Below are positions 1 to 11,036 of a DNA stretch of 64,000 nt, one piece after another (positions within the stretch are counted from its first letter, which is position 1; every line of letters starts with the position of its first letter). The notes beneath the pieces were generated by a model, which was not told the DNA's origin, did no database searches, and worked only from the letters and a program-made list of their open reading frames with translations. The position numbers and the translations under genes were made by a program. Source of the DNA: Collybiopsis luxurians FD-317 M1 (Eukaryota; Basidiomycota; Agaricomycetes; Agaricales; Omphalotaceae); assembly GCA_000827265.1 (NCBI GenBank), contig KN834829.1, positions 174,895-238,894 of the forward strand. Reading direction: 5' to 3'.

Positions 1-1070
1 GATAAACGCAAAGACCACAGCTTACACTGTGATGGATATCAAAGTAGAAGTCAACTCATCTCTCCATCATTCCATCAGTTTCTCAAATTTTCTTCATATT
101 CAATTGTATTCTATTTTTGTTACCTTTCTATTCTGCTCTAGATTCATTTGTGGTATAAAACCAAGTAAGTACAATGTAGCAATGCTTGAACAACTAATTA
201 CATTTATTTACTCTTGACTTCAGGTGAATGTAAGGTTTGGAGAATCCCTCGTTAATGCAAAAGCTTGCAATTGGATTCTCGACCTTGACAACATCTGATG
301 TGAGAGCTCAATGACTTCAAAGGAAATGAACACTTATTTGTGGTAATCTACCTTTTAGAATCTTGAATATGAAGATTCATACTCAGAACATTACATACAC
401 AATGTAACAAATTGTCACTGGAAACTGGTAAAAGTGTTTGGCTACATGAAGAGCCGCATGATTTTGATAAGTTATTTGGCATTATAAAGTACCCATTAAC
501 CAGTCTAAATACAGTATGTCCAGTACAAGATGTAAGGGTTTGCACACACTTCAGGTGAATGATAGAAGTGGATTTATTTGGCTCTTTGGTCACGGTTTGA
601 AGCCTGTATTGATAATGATAGTTGCATCTGGCCTGGAATAATGACCGTGAGGACCGAGCATCATCTGTGCTTTGAGTTTTGGCACCTGCGCCATGATCGC
701 AGATGGGCGGCGCTCACTGTTCAGTTGACGACAAGTTAACAAGTTAGCGGAGTTTCAATTTTTCAAACTCCACTAACTTGAACGAAATATGAATTTTCCT
801 TTACATTTTAGACCAATCATTTCAGCGGTAACGATACGATCCGTAGTCAGAACTACCTTCAATTACATAAATTACCTCTGAAACTCTTGAATACACGTGA
901 AATTTTATGTTATTAACCTTTCAAATGGAAAGCAAGCGCCGAGTGTACCAGCGTAAGCCATACTATCTAATGATCAAAACACATTCAGTCTGAGGAATAC
1001 CTCATGAGATGATTTACAGCAGCAACTGCAACTGGTTATTACAATTGTAAGACTGGTGAAGCAAAGTTAC
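1..1070. other. Gene-free left edge
   Basis: I see no convincing gene here. The short open frames are uninterrupted by chance and show no recognisable domain. The only structure noted is the inverted repeat at 740-780, listed separately. Confidence 0.5.
740..780. repeat. Short inverted repeat, AAGTTAGC family
   Basis: CAAGTTAGCGGAGTTT (740-755) is followed by its near-perfect inverse at 765-780 with a 9-nt loop. The single mismatch is a CpG in one arm against TpG in the other. The words CAAGTTAGCGGAGT recur in the larger repeat at 1075-1240 and its relatives, so this is probably a fragment of that family. Confidence 0.7.
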
Positions 1071-1074
1071 TGAG

Positions 1075-1240
1075 ACGTACATTTTGCCGAGACTCGGCAA
1101 GTTAGCTGTCAAGCGCGGGAAACAAAAGTTACTTTGTCGCGACAAAGTAACTTAAGTAACTTAAGTAACTTAAAGTTACTCTTGTAAGAACAAGTTAGCG
1201 GAGTCTGAACCCGCCAAGTTACTTTGTCTGTCACCTTTCC
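1075..1240 (+). repeat. AAGTTAC palindromic repeat, copy A
   Basis: This copy contains the hairpin TTGCCGAG-A-CTCGGCAA, then a 28-nt perfect palindrome centred on TCGCGA with arms AAGTTACTTTG, then tandem AAGTAACTT words, and ends with CAAGTTAGCGGAGT. The same order of blocks is found in reverse orientation at 53437-53622 and in part at 56070-56215. No coding sequence is seen and no clear terminal repeat or target duplication could be defined, so the class of the parent element is unknown. Confidence 0.75.
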
Positions 1241-1262
1241 TTACAGCGGATAACTATCTAGA

Positions 1263-1680
1263 ACTTACAAGTAGCTAGAATAGAGGGCAAAGTTGAGGCC
1301 AAACTTCATAGATGCTCTGAAAAGCAATGCCTAACATAAATTGACATAATAAGTTTGGTTTGGCATGAAAGCGCAACACAGGGGGTGGCTTCGAGTGATC
1401 CGCTGGTGCGGGTTACCCGTGGGAGAGAAAAAGAGGAAAGGTCAAAAGCGCCGCTCACTATACGAGGGATCACCGACATAGAGCAAGTTTGAAGGAATCA
1501 TATGCGACATCCCACAATCTCAATATAGAATGGTTATTGCAGCAATCACAAGCTCTGTCAAGTCTCAAGGAGATAGTTGGCAGGAGGAGGCTGAATTCAG
1601 CGAAAAACCTTGTAATGATGATGGTTGACCTGGGTCAGCAAGTCCCTTAATCTGTAACCGGCTTGATATCATATCCAAAA
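1263..1680 (+). repeat. Dispersed 0.4-kb segment, copy 1
   Basis: Parts of this segment match 11037-11460 in the same order. Shared blocks include AACTTCATAGAT, TAGCTTCGAG-like GGCTTCGAGTGATCC, CCGTGGGA, AAGGTCAAAA, CGCCGCTC, GGGATC and the final GGTCAGCAAG/AATCTGTAA. Both copies lie just downstream of a minus-strand gene (the membrane-protein pseudogene here, DUF6536 gene 1 there). Divergence is high, so the duplication is old or both are copies of an unrecognised element. Confidence 0.65.
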
Positions 1681-2827
1681 GTTTTTGCATCAAAAGAACA
1701 ATGAGTTCGCTGACTATAGCAATAGCTAATCTAATGCCAATGACAGCTTTTCAGTAATACAGATGTTTAATCCGCTTCCGAATAAGCTGGGGGTGCCTCA
1801 TGCAGAACTTCCCGGTTACCACTCGTGTTTCTGTGGTCAGAGGACACTGCAAGTGATTGCGATTCAACATCATATGCCCAACCTTCCCCAGAAAATGCAC
1901 CAGAGCTCGGTCCAGTTTTGTGATTTATTGAAGCTTCATTGGACAAAAGATTCAAAGGTGTTCCAAATGACTGTGATTCAGTATAAGTTGAGGGCGGAGA
2001 TTCCCTGTATTTCCGCGGCTGCAATGAGGACTAGCTGCATGGGGATGAGCTGGGTTTTGAGGGAGAATAAGCGGGTCAGGAGCAAGAGAGGTAGTCATAT
2101 GTGCGGGAGAAGAACTAATCCGGTGTCGTCTGCTCCGCTTAAAGAATAAGTAGAATCCCAATACGGCAAGTAAAATGACAAAAAGTGGGATGACGAAGGT
2201 TGGGGCTATAACTTTGCCCCTGCTCTTGTTGGTCGAACCCGTGGAGGAGACAGAAGAGGTCGAGTTCACAGCGCTGGATTTCAGTTCACTAATATGCTCT
2301 TCATGATTCAGATGGGAGGCATACATGTAGATAATTTTATCCAAGAGCATTAATGACTTTGACCCATTGATATGACCGTTCTGAATTGTCAAATTATGTT
2401 GCTAGGCGAAAGAGAAGTATTTGAGAAAACCGGAACAGCGTAATCATAGATGTTGGTATTCCCGGGTGTCTTTTTCAAGAAAGTACCTGCAAGGATGCCG
2501 TTGATGAAGCAACTCATGTTAGAGTTCCCATCCGGACTAGTTGGGCTTTCCACGAGTGCACAGAAAATGTACGCGGCAGTACCTAAGTATTAAGGGTAGG
2601 AGAGTCGAGGAGGCCCGTAGAGTAAATTTTGCTCACAGTTGAATAATAAGCTAGCTGTAAGAGGTGTATTTGGGAAATTATTGCTGCCAGCGACAGTGCT
2701 GAACTGTCAAGTGAGATAAGCTGGAAACGGAAGCAGATTTTGTAACATACTGTGCTGTCATGGAAAGTACCATTGTACATCCTCAGTGGATCGGGATTGG
2801 AAGTACAATTAGAGCATGGCACTGAAG

Positions 2828-3131
2828 TGTTGAGCGCAGGGTTATGTCGGAGCTTAAAGGGTACACTGGGTGAGCTAGAAACAATACAAGTGAATATATA
2901 CTAGGTAAGTTAGTAAAGTGCCTGGTATATGCGATATATAATTGTATGCTCACAACGAAGGTGGTAGTCCTGTATGAGTGATGTAGGTAGTGAACGTAGA
3001 AGGTAAAGAATAAGAAAATAGTGAGAGATTCCAACTTGTAACTAGAGATCGGAAAGTATTACAAAGCAAGTACTTAATAAGGTAACTACGAAGTATCTGT
3101 TAGGGGTATAGAAATAGCATTTACCTTAACA
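2828..3131 (-). repeat. Copia 3' LTR (304 bp)
   Basis: The LTR starts TGTTGAGCGC and ends CCTTAACA as read on the plus strand. It is preceded by target duplication TGAAG (2823-2827). It aligns with the right LTR apart from about a dozen substitutions, most of them CpG against TpG/CpA. Confidence 0.95.
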
Positions 3132-3139
3132 CTTCCCTC
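3132..3139 (-). other. Copia polypurine tract
   Basis: On the minus strand GAGGGAAG lies directly against the LTR start TGTTAAGG, the place where plus-strand DNA priming occurs in LTR retrotransposons. The assignment is positional. Confidence 0.7.
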
Positions 3140-3237
3140 GCTGTGTGATTAGTGTATGCCCATAATTTCGCGGAAATGAGTGAACCGAATGCAGGCAAGG
3201 GACTTCATCATGCAATCACCAACCATGTGTTCGGTTG

Positions 3238-6200
3238 CTATATAAATGACTCGAATTTCTGCTTGTTCGGCGGTTTGGCAGATGAAATGGAAGTGAATGT
3301 CAATATGTTTCGTCCGCATATGGAATGTTGCATCAGAAGCGAGGCAAATAGCGCTCTGATTTTTGCAGTAAAGAATGATTGGGGAACGAATGAAGATAGG
3401 GCTGAACTCTCAGATGAACTTGCGGCACCGAATAACCTCTTTGGCTGCATGAGTGAGGGCACCGTATTCAGATTTGGTAGTGGAGACCATGACAATGCTC
3501 TGCTTCTTTGAGCTCCATGAAACAACACCATCACTGAAGAAGATGGTATATCCACTGATTGATTTATAGTCCAGATCAGAAGCAAAGCCGGCATCCGAGT
3601 AGGCTTCAAAGGTAAGTTCTTTGCCACCTAACTCTAACCCTTTATCAATAGTGCCGAGTATGTATCGAATAATGCATTTGAGGGCTTTGAAGTGAGTAGT
3701 ATGAGGCGAAGCCATATAGCACGAGAGAACTGATATGGAATAAGTGATATCAGGGCACCAACACCCATTCTATACATGGTGGCGTCTTCCAATGACAGCA
3801 ATTCAGGAGATACAGCAGCTGAGTTAGGTGTCAAATTGATGCCCAGTTCCAGTGGTATGGCAACTGGATTCACATTGCTGAGACCCATCCTGTCAACTAT
3901 AGTTTAACAGTATGCTTTCTGAGCCAAAGTGATGGTTCACTTCTCATAGTCATGTGCAACTGTCATACCCAACAACCAACCAATGCTTCCAAGCTCAGTT
4001 ATATTCACCCTTCCCTGATAATCAACAATGAATCCCCTCAAACTTGTTTGGCGGTCAGTGACTATGGAAAAATAATCAGTTGCTACACCAAGGAGAACAT
4101 AGGTCTCCCCCTGAATGTTATAAAAGATGCAAGGATCAGCAGAGCTGACCTTAAACTTCATAGCGTCAATGAGGATGCCATGATTTTTGTTGTACCACTC
4201 TTTGGCTCCTTGACAGCTTCTGTACAAAGGGCGCTTGAGGCAGCATACAGGGTTCTTGATGTTAGTCAGCTTGATTTGGGAGAATAGAAGTCAATGAGGA
4301 AAGGTGGGATTTCCATGTATATGGTGTGGTGGAGATCAGCTTGAAGGTACACACTTTCAACATCAATCTGCTCAATTTGGGCTCCTTTTGATGCACAGTA
4401 TGCAAAGAGAATGTGAAGAGATGTTTTGCAGACCACAGGAGCAAAGTTTTTGTCAAAGTTGACTCCAAATATTTGGCTGTAGCCTCCAACACAAATTCTG
4501 GCCTTGTATTTTGAGACTGTGCCACCAGGACCAAGTTTTTGTTGCAGTGCCACAATGCATTTAGCAACATTCATTTCATTGCATGGCCGTTCAACAATAT
4601 CAAAGGTATTATATGTCTTGAATTGATTAACCTCATTTTGGTAAGCCTCCAACCAGCTGTCATGTTCTGGACCACCTAAGGCTTGAGCAAGTGTTACAGG
4701 ATCACTGTTGACTGCAGCACATGTGATTTCGATGATTCATCCAATAATTTTGTCATCATTGTAGTGATCACCAGCTTCAGAAACCAGGGCTTCATATGCC
4801 TCAGCAAATTCTGTGATGTTGGGATTCTTACCTGCTGCAAGGTCTTTGAAGTATCAGGAGGTGGATGCTGGCAAGTTGCTTGTGCTGGTTCAGGTTGCAT
4901 AGGAGTAAGGGCTGTAGGAGTAAGGGCAAGTGAAGGAGTAATTGATGCTGGAGGTGAGTTGGAACTAACAATGGGGTTGGAGTTTTGCTTATGGTCCCCC
5001 TCAGGCCCAGGATTAGCAAAGATGATATTTCCGGAGTCATGTGTGTCATCATGTTCAACACTTATGATGCACTGGTCAGGCCAATATACCTGGATTCCTT
5101 TGGATTCCCCATCATAACCAATGAATTTGCCATTTTGACCATGTAAGTCTAGCTTGTCAGAATTCAAATCCCGAATAGTAACATCTGCTCCCCAGGCTAT
5201 AAGATCCTTCAGGGAAGGTTTAGAACCTGTTATGCATTTGAATGCAGATGTATTGCCATTAACGGAAGGAGTAGAGTTCCTAAGCTACACACTGTGGTTT
5301 ATGGCTTCCGGCCACAAGAATTTAGGTAGACGGAAACCAACCAATAGTGTGTGGACATCAGATAGACAAATTCCAATGATTCATTCAGCAAGACCATTGG
5401 ATTGGGTGGAGTCATGTATATTTAAATGACAAATGGTACTGGCCTGAGTAAGGTGAGTCCGAAAGGCATCACTCATGAATTCCCCACCTCAGTCTGAGCC
5501 AAATATCTTGATAGCCAAGATTCCTCTGTGATTTTTGGTGAACGCTTCAAAGGCTTTGTACTTCTCAAAGGCCTCAGACTTGGTTATCAAGAAGTAGGGG
5601 TGAATTTCATGAGAGGCAAGATCAACAATGGGCTGGAAGTACAGGCTGTGATTAAGGCTTTGGACACTGGCTGGTCCCCATAGGTCAAATACAATTTTGT
5701 TGCCATAATTAGCATACTTTGTCTGGCTCTCTTTAGGAAAAGGTTGTCAAACAGCTTTGGCTTTAGTGCAGATGCTGCAGAACAGTTTCACATTGGCAAT
5801 ATCTACATCGAGAAGGTCTTTGGCAAGTCTATTCTTCAGAATATTGATGCAAGCCTTGAAGTTTATGTGGCCAAGGAGATGGTAAAACTCAAGCAAGGTG
5901 AGCTTTTTCTTCAATGCCACATTTGCAAACTGAACATGTTTTGGACCTTCCAGTCAATGGTATAGACCATGAATGTTTGGGACTTGAGCAATAACAGTTG
6001 ATGCAGGTTTAGGCAAGCGGATTGTACAGATAGTCCCACTTATTTCAAGTGATTAGCCTGCCTGGTTGAGTCAGAATACAGAGATGAGTGTGTGCAACAT
6101 TGAAGGTGCATATAGGACATTTTTAAGGTGAATCTTGGTTGATTTTTCATTAGGACCCATTGGGAAGTTAACAACCATGTCCCCTTTGCCAACTGCCATG

Positions 6201-8243
6201 AATTTGCAGTTATTGGCTGCACGAACAGGCTCAGGATTAGTGTTGACAAAGTCAAGGAGAGACTGCCAATCGGGGGTGAAGTGGCTACTTGCATCCATAT
6301 TGATGATTCTGCTGTGCTCAGATCCTAAGTGCAATGGGAGATTCGGATTCATCAAAGTTAGAGTAGGCATTAGTGTCAGGGTTAAGGAATGAGTAGTTGT
6401 CATCATCAGAGTTGTTTACCTCATGCGGCTGCACAGCAGTGAATGCATAGTTCTCTGCTTGAGACTCTTCTGCAATGTTTGCAGACTTCCACTTGGTCCC
6501 TTTTCCTCACTTCTTCTGCCAAGGAGCCTGACCCTCACATCTGCCTCCTTTCCCATAGCACATTTCTGTGATGTGACCTTTCTTGTCACAGTTTGAGCAA
6601 TGAAGACTCAATTTGTCCACTTGTGGACTACCATCTTTGAATGGAGAGGGTACTGCTTTTCCCATTAGCCATCATTGCTGCATTCTGAAGAGCTTTAGTA
6701 GCTTTCTTCTACAATGTGCATCCATTGTATTCTTCAAGAACAGGGGCAGTGAGTGAGTTGATAGTGACAGTCCCACCTGCAGAGGTGATTCCAGCAGTAA
6801 TGACATGTGCAATGGATTAGTAGGATTTGGGAAGGGAAAGCTTGACATATGCAATATTTGTACTGTCAGGAAGCAGTTGACCCAGTAAGAGACTGCTTGA
6901 TGTTATCCATCTTGTTATAGATCATCATTGTCACCACACCAGATAGCTTGGAGAGTGACAAGAAGGGAGGTATGGACGAGATCACCCTTCTTCTCAAAAA
7001 GCTGACACAACTTCTTGCAGGCATTGCAGGTGAAAGAGGCACCCTTTACCTGCAGGATTCAGGGTACTTTGGAAAGACATTTGTAGATGATGTCTTTGAT
7101 CTGCACCTTGCATTGATGGTAGGTGTCTATTTCATCTTTGAGCTTCTCCAAGTCAGTGTTGGTTAGGGGTACAGCAGTAGCAGAGCTGCTGGAAAACCAC
7201 TTTCCATTTTGCTGTTCCAGTTCAGTAGGTTCAGTTAGTGTTGCCGCGGCTCGGCTAGCCGCAAGTCGACTCGCATAGCCGCGGCTCTCACGATTAGCCG
7301 GCTCAATAGCCGGAATGAGCCAACTTGAAAAAGCGCTAGCCGACTCGAGCTAGGTCCCAAGTCGGCTTTGAGCTGGCAAGCCGAAGGGGAAAAAGCCTTC
7401 GGGTATCATACACACTGCCTCTACAATACTTGCTGACCACGATGAGGGTGCAGTCAGACAAACAATGCAGGGAGCCAAGCTTCTAATGAGCACTAATTTG
7501 CAGAACACGGGCCTGATGTTGTACGTTGCCTGATGTAGAGTAATGATGCGGCATAATGCAGTGACGTTAGGTACGTTGCCAATGACGTAGCATAATGCAG
7601 TGACGCAGTCAGTGCACTTTTCTCAGAAACTTGAAGAAGGATTCGAGTGCAGACTCAAAGAGCAATTATGTGACAAAGGCAATGTATTTTCCAATAATTC
7701 ACAGGAGGGAGGTCAATTTAGTCACTTGTAAATATATCTTAGACTCACCCAGGCCAAATTCTGCAAAGCAAAGCACACCCTCATCTCGGACTAAAAGCCC
7801 CGCATCCATATGACTCGATCATTCTTGGAAGAATTAGGTCGAGGAAAGTGAGGGAAGGGCCTGGAGTGGGCCAGGAGGTGATGCACAAGCCTTAGAATGG
7901 ATTCTTGCACATTTGTAAGATGACTGTCATTCAAGCTGGAAGGAGTCGACTGTGAGCCAGCTCCCAGCCGCTGCGTTCAGCTTGAAGCCGTGGGAAGCTG
8001 GCTCACGTACAGGTGTCAGCCGGCTGACCGGCTCGGCTTTAGTCACCAATCGGCTCCGGCTATTAGCCGGCTTATTTGCGAGCCGCGGCAACACTAGGTT
8101 CAGTAACTCATCCAGCAATGTCTTCTAAGTCCAGGTTTGCTAATGGTATTTGTATAGACTTTCTCCTTCCAACTATGCCAGTTGGATCCATTTCTACAAG
8201 TTTAGGGAGGACATCAATTTCATAGGAGTTCTCGGTCATCATT
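3238..8243 (-). pseudogene. Degenerate Copia gag-pol polyprotein
   Basis: Pieces in several frames, read 5' to 3' on the minus strand, are as follows. Gag lies at 8105-8243 and 6500-7227 (split by a MITE), with zinc knuckle CSNCDKKGHITEMC near 6550-6605, a CX2CX4HX4C pattern. Protease/GAG-pre-integrase comes next, with MDASSHFTPD in place of the usual DSG and NVLYAPSMLHTLISV (6071-6406). The integrase has the HHCC zinc site (FYHLLGHINF ... FCSICTKAK, about 5740-5900), the acidic patch KIVFDLWGP and the FGSD/GGEF region with an internal stop. Reverse transcriptase spans 4266-4652 and 3937-4227; the catalytic YVDD-type motif is altered to ATDYFS. RNase H at 3410-3715 includes FEAYSDAGFASD and KSEYGALTHAAKE. 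At least four frame changes and several stops make it non-functional. Confidence 0.9.
7236..8096. mobile_element. hAT-type MITE inside Copia gag
   Basis: Terminal inverted repeats are perfect over 18 bp (TAGTGTTGCCGCGGCTCG) and the 8-bp target duplication GGTTCAGT is perfect (7228-7235 and 8097-8104). An 8-bp duplication with TAGTG-type ends fits the hAT superfamily. Subterminal regions are rich in AGCCGGCT/CCGCGGCT words, as is common near hAT ends. It is 861 bp long with no transposase, so non-autonomous. Removing it and one GGTTCAGT rejoins the gag reading frame. Confidence 0.93.
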
Positions 8244-8246
8244 GTA

Positions 8247-8261
8247 GCGGGGCCCATAACC
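8247..8261 (-). other. Copia primer-binding site, half-tRNA type
   Basis: The 15 bases next to the 5' LTR read GGTTATGGGCCCCGC on the minus strand, complementary to GCGGGGCCCATAACC, an initiator-tRNA-Met anticodon arm with the CAT anticodon. Drosophila copia is known to prime from an internally cleaved initiator tRNA in this way, rather than from the tRNA 3' CCA end. The tRNA gene itself is not in the window. Confidence 0.7.
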
Positions 8262-9128
8262 TGTTGAGCACAGGGTTATGTTGGAGCTTAAAGGGCACAT
8301 TGGGTGAGCTAGAAACAATACAAGTGAATATATAAACAAAGGTATGAGGCAATAATGAATGTAGATACCTAGAAACAATACAAGTGAATATATACTAGGT
8401 AAGTTAGTAAAGTGCCTGGTATATGCAATATATAATTGTATACTCACAACAAAGGTGGTAGTCCTGTATGAGTAATGTAGGTAGTGAACATAGTGTCATG
8501 AAGCAGTATACAGTGGAGTAACTTTCAAGAGCACAGTAATCAGTTAAGCAGAAGCTGGTCCCAATTGACAGAGTTAATTAAATAGTCTACTGGTGCAGGC
8601 AGGATACCCACCTGGTCCCAATTGACAGAGAGGTCAAGATGGGGACTCAGGTTACAGGCAGTAGGTATATATACTGTAGTGAACTGTAAGAGGGACTAAT
8701 GCTACTGGAAGATGACAGCTAAGTGACAGCTATGAGAATAAAAGGTATGGAGCATGTGGTCATGCAACAGATGCAAGAAGAGAAACAAGGAGCACTTCAT
8801 TAATAAAACAATGACAGTGGGAATGAAATGGAAAAAGAACAATGATACTGTGTGGAGTGGAGATAGGAGGGAGTCATATGTCCAAAAGGTATTGATATGA
8901 AAGTTAGTCATAAATGCGGTCATGTGAAAGATGTACAGTAAAAGGAAAATGAATAGGGGTTAGGAATAGGTGTTCATACCAGCTTTATGACACATAGAAG
9001 GTAAAGAAAAGAAAAGAGGGAGAGATTCCAACTTGTAACTAGAGATCAGAAAGTATTACAAAGCAAGTACTTAATAAGATAACTACGAAGTATCCATTAG
9101 GGGTATAGAAACAGCGTTTACCTTAACA
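8262..9128 (-). repeat. Copia 5' LTR enlarged by insertion and duplication
   Basis: This LTR matches the 304-bp left LTR, but it also carries a 499-bp solo LTR (8494-8992) plus its 5-bp duplication, and an extra stretch of about 59 bp near 8315-8375 where CTAGAAACAATACAAGTG is repeated. It ends CCTTAACA and is followed by target duplication TGAAG (9129-9133). Confidence 0.93.
8494..8992. mobile_element. Solo LTR nested in the Copia 5' LTR
   Basis: This 499-bp insert starts TGTCATGAAG and ends TTTATGACA (short inverted ends TGTCAT/ATGACA). It is flanked by CATAG on both sides (8489-8493 and 8993-8997), where the uninserted left LTR has a single GAACGTAGAAGG. There is no internal coding region, which is what LTR-LTR recombination of another retrotransposon leaves behind. 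The orientation is not determined. Confidence 0.88.
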
Positions 9129-9357
9129 TGAAGCACTTCCTGCATTCCAAGCTTCAGCAGGAAAATATAGCACAGACAGACTTGAGTCATCTATTGTGAC
9201 ATTTTTCATGGTGGATATGAAGGTGGACCAGGTTTTATGATTACAGGACACTATTAGGGTCTTTGGGCTCATATTACTAAGACCTTGACCCAGAAGTAAT
9301 TTAATGGAGAAAAAATTGAAAAGTACAAAGAGTGAAAGAATTATTGTCAACGCGGCC

Positions 9358-9365
9358 TATTTATA
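9358..9365 (-). promoter_or_regulatory. TATA box of the split membrane-protein gene
   Basis: TATAAATA on the minus strand lies 93 bp before the first in-frame ATG (9272) of the membrane-protein pseudogene. The call rests on motif and position only. The rest of 9366-9691 shows nothing else. Confidence 0.4.
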
Positions 9366-9691
9366 AGAGCGGGATGCCATCTATTCCATCCGTCAGATCA
9401 GGCAGCTGTATGGATGCATATGGATAGACACATCCCAAAATGATTAAATCCCACTCCTAGAGCAGACACAATTGCAGCTGCACTTTCCGTGGTCCAGTCT
9501 AAAATGTTATTCTGAATTGTTTGCACCTCACGGCACTATCCGGCACCTACCTCGTGTCCTGTAATCTGGTCTGACCATTTCTTTCACTCACAATACCCTC
9601 TGTGACTCCTTCCAGCGAAATATCCATTTGTCATCAATAGATATTCAGATTCATTGTTCTGATTTCCAATTTCAATCCAGATCATAATAGC

Positions 9692-10195
9692 CGGTGTTGC
9701 CGCAGTTTGGTTCAGTGCGCGAACCTGCCATTTTTCCTCGAAGTTCAGTTCAGCATTTGTTGAACCTTGAACCTGAGGTTTGGTCCAGGTTCAAACTGCT
9801 GAACCTTCAAAATTCAGATTAAATAGATAAGTACTTTTTAAGCTCCATAACTTGAATTTTTGCTACCCATACATATTTATTCACTCAAAATGGGCCTGTC
9901 AGGTTGTTAAACAGTCCTATAATTCGGCTTTTATCTCAATTACTGGGAGCAAGTATGATGCAATAGCATATCATATAACAAGATTTAAATTTGCTCACTT
10001 AGAAACTCAATTGAAGAAGTTTTTTCTACCTTAATTATGAGTTACTAACCTTAGAAGAGATGAAAAAAATCAATCTGCCTCTTTCAGATACATATTTTGG
10101 CCTGCCAACTGTTGCAGGTTCGGTTCAGGTTCAGAGGTTCAGTTCAGGTTCACACCAGGTTCAGGAGGTTCGCACACCAAACTGCGGCAACACTG
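9692..10195. mobile_element. hAT-type MITE with GGTTCA subterminal repeats
   Basis: The ends CGGTGTTGCCGCAGTTTGG (left) and CAGTGTTGCCGCAGTTTGG (right, inverted) form terminal inverted repeats. Flanking 8-mers ATAATAGC (9684-9691) and ATAACGGC (10196-10203) agree at 6 of 8 positions, consistent with an aged hAT duplication. GGTTCAG/TGAACC words are repeated near both ends. It has no coding capacity. The terminal GTGTTGCCGC is shared with the element at 7236-8096, so the two belong to related families. Confidence 0.85.
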
Positions 10196-10203
10196 ATAAC
10201 GGC

Positions 10204-11036
10204 GCTGCTTCTGTTTTTTTTTTCTGTATTCTTATCCTTCCACTTCATAAAGGGCACTCTAAAATCAGTGTTCGCCCATCACTGATCTCGGTCGTGCAAG
10301 ACACATAGGCCGAAAGTGTGATATTATTGAGGTCAGTCAATGGGCATAGCCAAGGCTTTGGTTACTAAAAAATCAATGTAGATGGCACTTGATTTGCTGG
10401 ATCCTAGCTTTTGCGCAAAAATTACATCTACGAGAACTAATTGAGATTGATTGGTTGAAAAAATAAATGGGAACTGCTACGCATCGTCCAAGTATCTAGT
10501 CCTTTTACAGACAGTAGGGTCTTCGCCATGAGGGACCCCTCAACTGTTTAAATCAGACTCCAAGTGTGGGTGAAAGAAGTGACACTCCGGAAGCCGTCGC
10601 AGTGCGAGCAACAAGGCAAGGTCTCCAAGAACACAAAAGAAAAAATTGATTGCGCTTGTCTAAACCTACCAACTTGGGCACTAATCCGGAACCTATTATG
10701 TCCTTTGACCACATAGAATTGAAAAGCAGGCTACCTATTCCATACATCTATCCTTGAGCACATTCACTTTGAAGATTCAGGCATTGTAGAACAACTATAC
10801 ATACACACTACACATTTGTAAGAAATTATCAAAAGCATCTTGTTAATTCATGAATAACGGAATCCCGGTATTGGCTGTAAAGCAAATAAGCCTCATGCAT
10901 ACATGCATAAGAGCTGATATTGAAATTTTGAAGTGTGTTAGATCAGAATTGCGCTCAAACGAAACAATTGTTTGGCCCGATTGCAACATTGATAGTACAG
11001 ATCTCCCCGCCCTAACCACAGACAACTATTTAAAAT
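10204..11036. other. Intergenic DNA
   Basis: I see no gene, RNA or element in this stretch. The open frames are short and without recognisable content. Confidence 0.5.

Larger units (their letters stand above)
2828..9128 (-). mobile_element. Ty1/Copia LTR retrotransposon (degenerate, nested insertions)
   Basis: The element reads on the minus strand and is bounded by related LTRs (2828-3131 and 8262-9128), both of TG...CA form, with the 5-bp target duplication TGAAG at 2823-2827 and 9129-9133. The internal order from right to left is primer site, gag with zinc knuckle, protease, integrase, reverse transcriptase and RNase H. Integrase before reverse transcriptase is the Copia order. The coding region has many frameshifts and stops, and two later insertions (7236-8096 and 8494-8992), so the copy cannot be autonomous. 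Confidence 0.95.
1767..9272 (-). pseudogene. Single-pass membrane protein, split by a Copia insertion
   Basis: The layout is that of a fungal extracellular-domain, single-TM, Pro/Ser-tail protein. The 5' part (9134-9272, open frame up to 9350 but with no ATG there) contains NVTIDDSS and YFPAEAW. After the Copia element and one TGAAG copy are taken out, the frame runs straight on from GSAS into VPCSNCTSNPD. Then come a 47-nt intron (2704-2750, GTATGT donor) and a 54-nt intron (2583-2636), the TM segment APTFVIPLFVILLAVLGFY and a C-terminus ending PPAYSEAD at 1767. Besides the 6.3-kb insertion there is a one-base frameshift near 2394-2402 (LSPSN to HNLTI) and another near 2020-2040. The function of this family is not known to me; the extracellular part has several Asn-glycosylation motifs. 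A TATAAATA on the minus strand at 9358-9365 suggests the start is an internal ATG near 9272. Confidence 0.75.

Noticed and set aside
8247..8261. tRNA-Met gene fragment
   Set aside because: Only the anticodon arm matches, and it abuts the LTR exactly, so it is the retrotransposon primer site.
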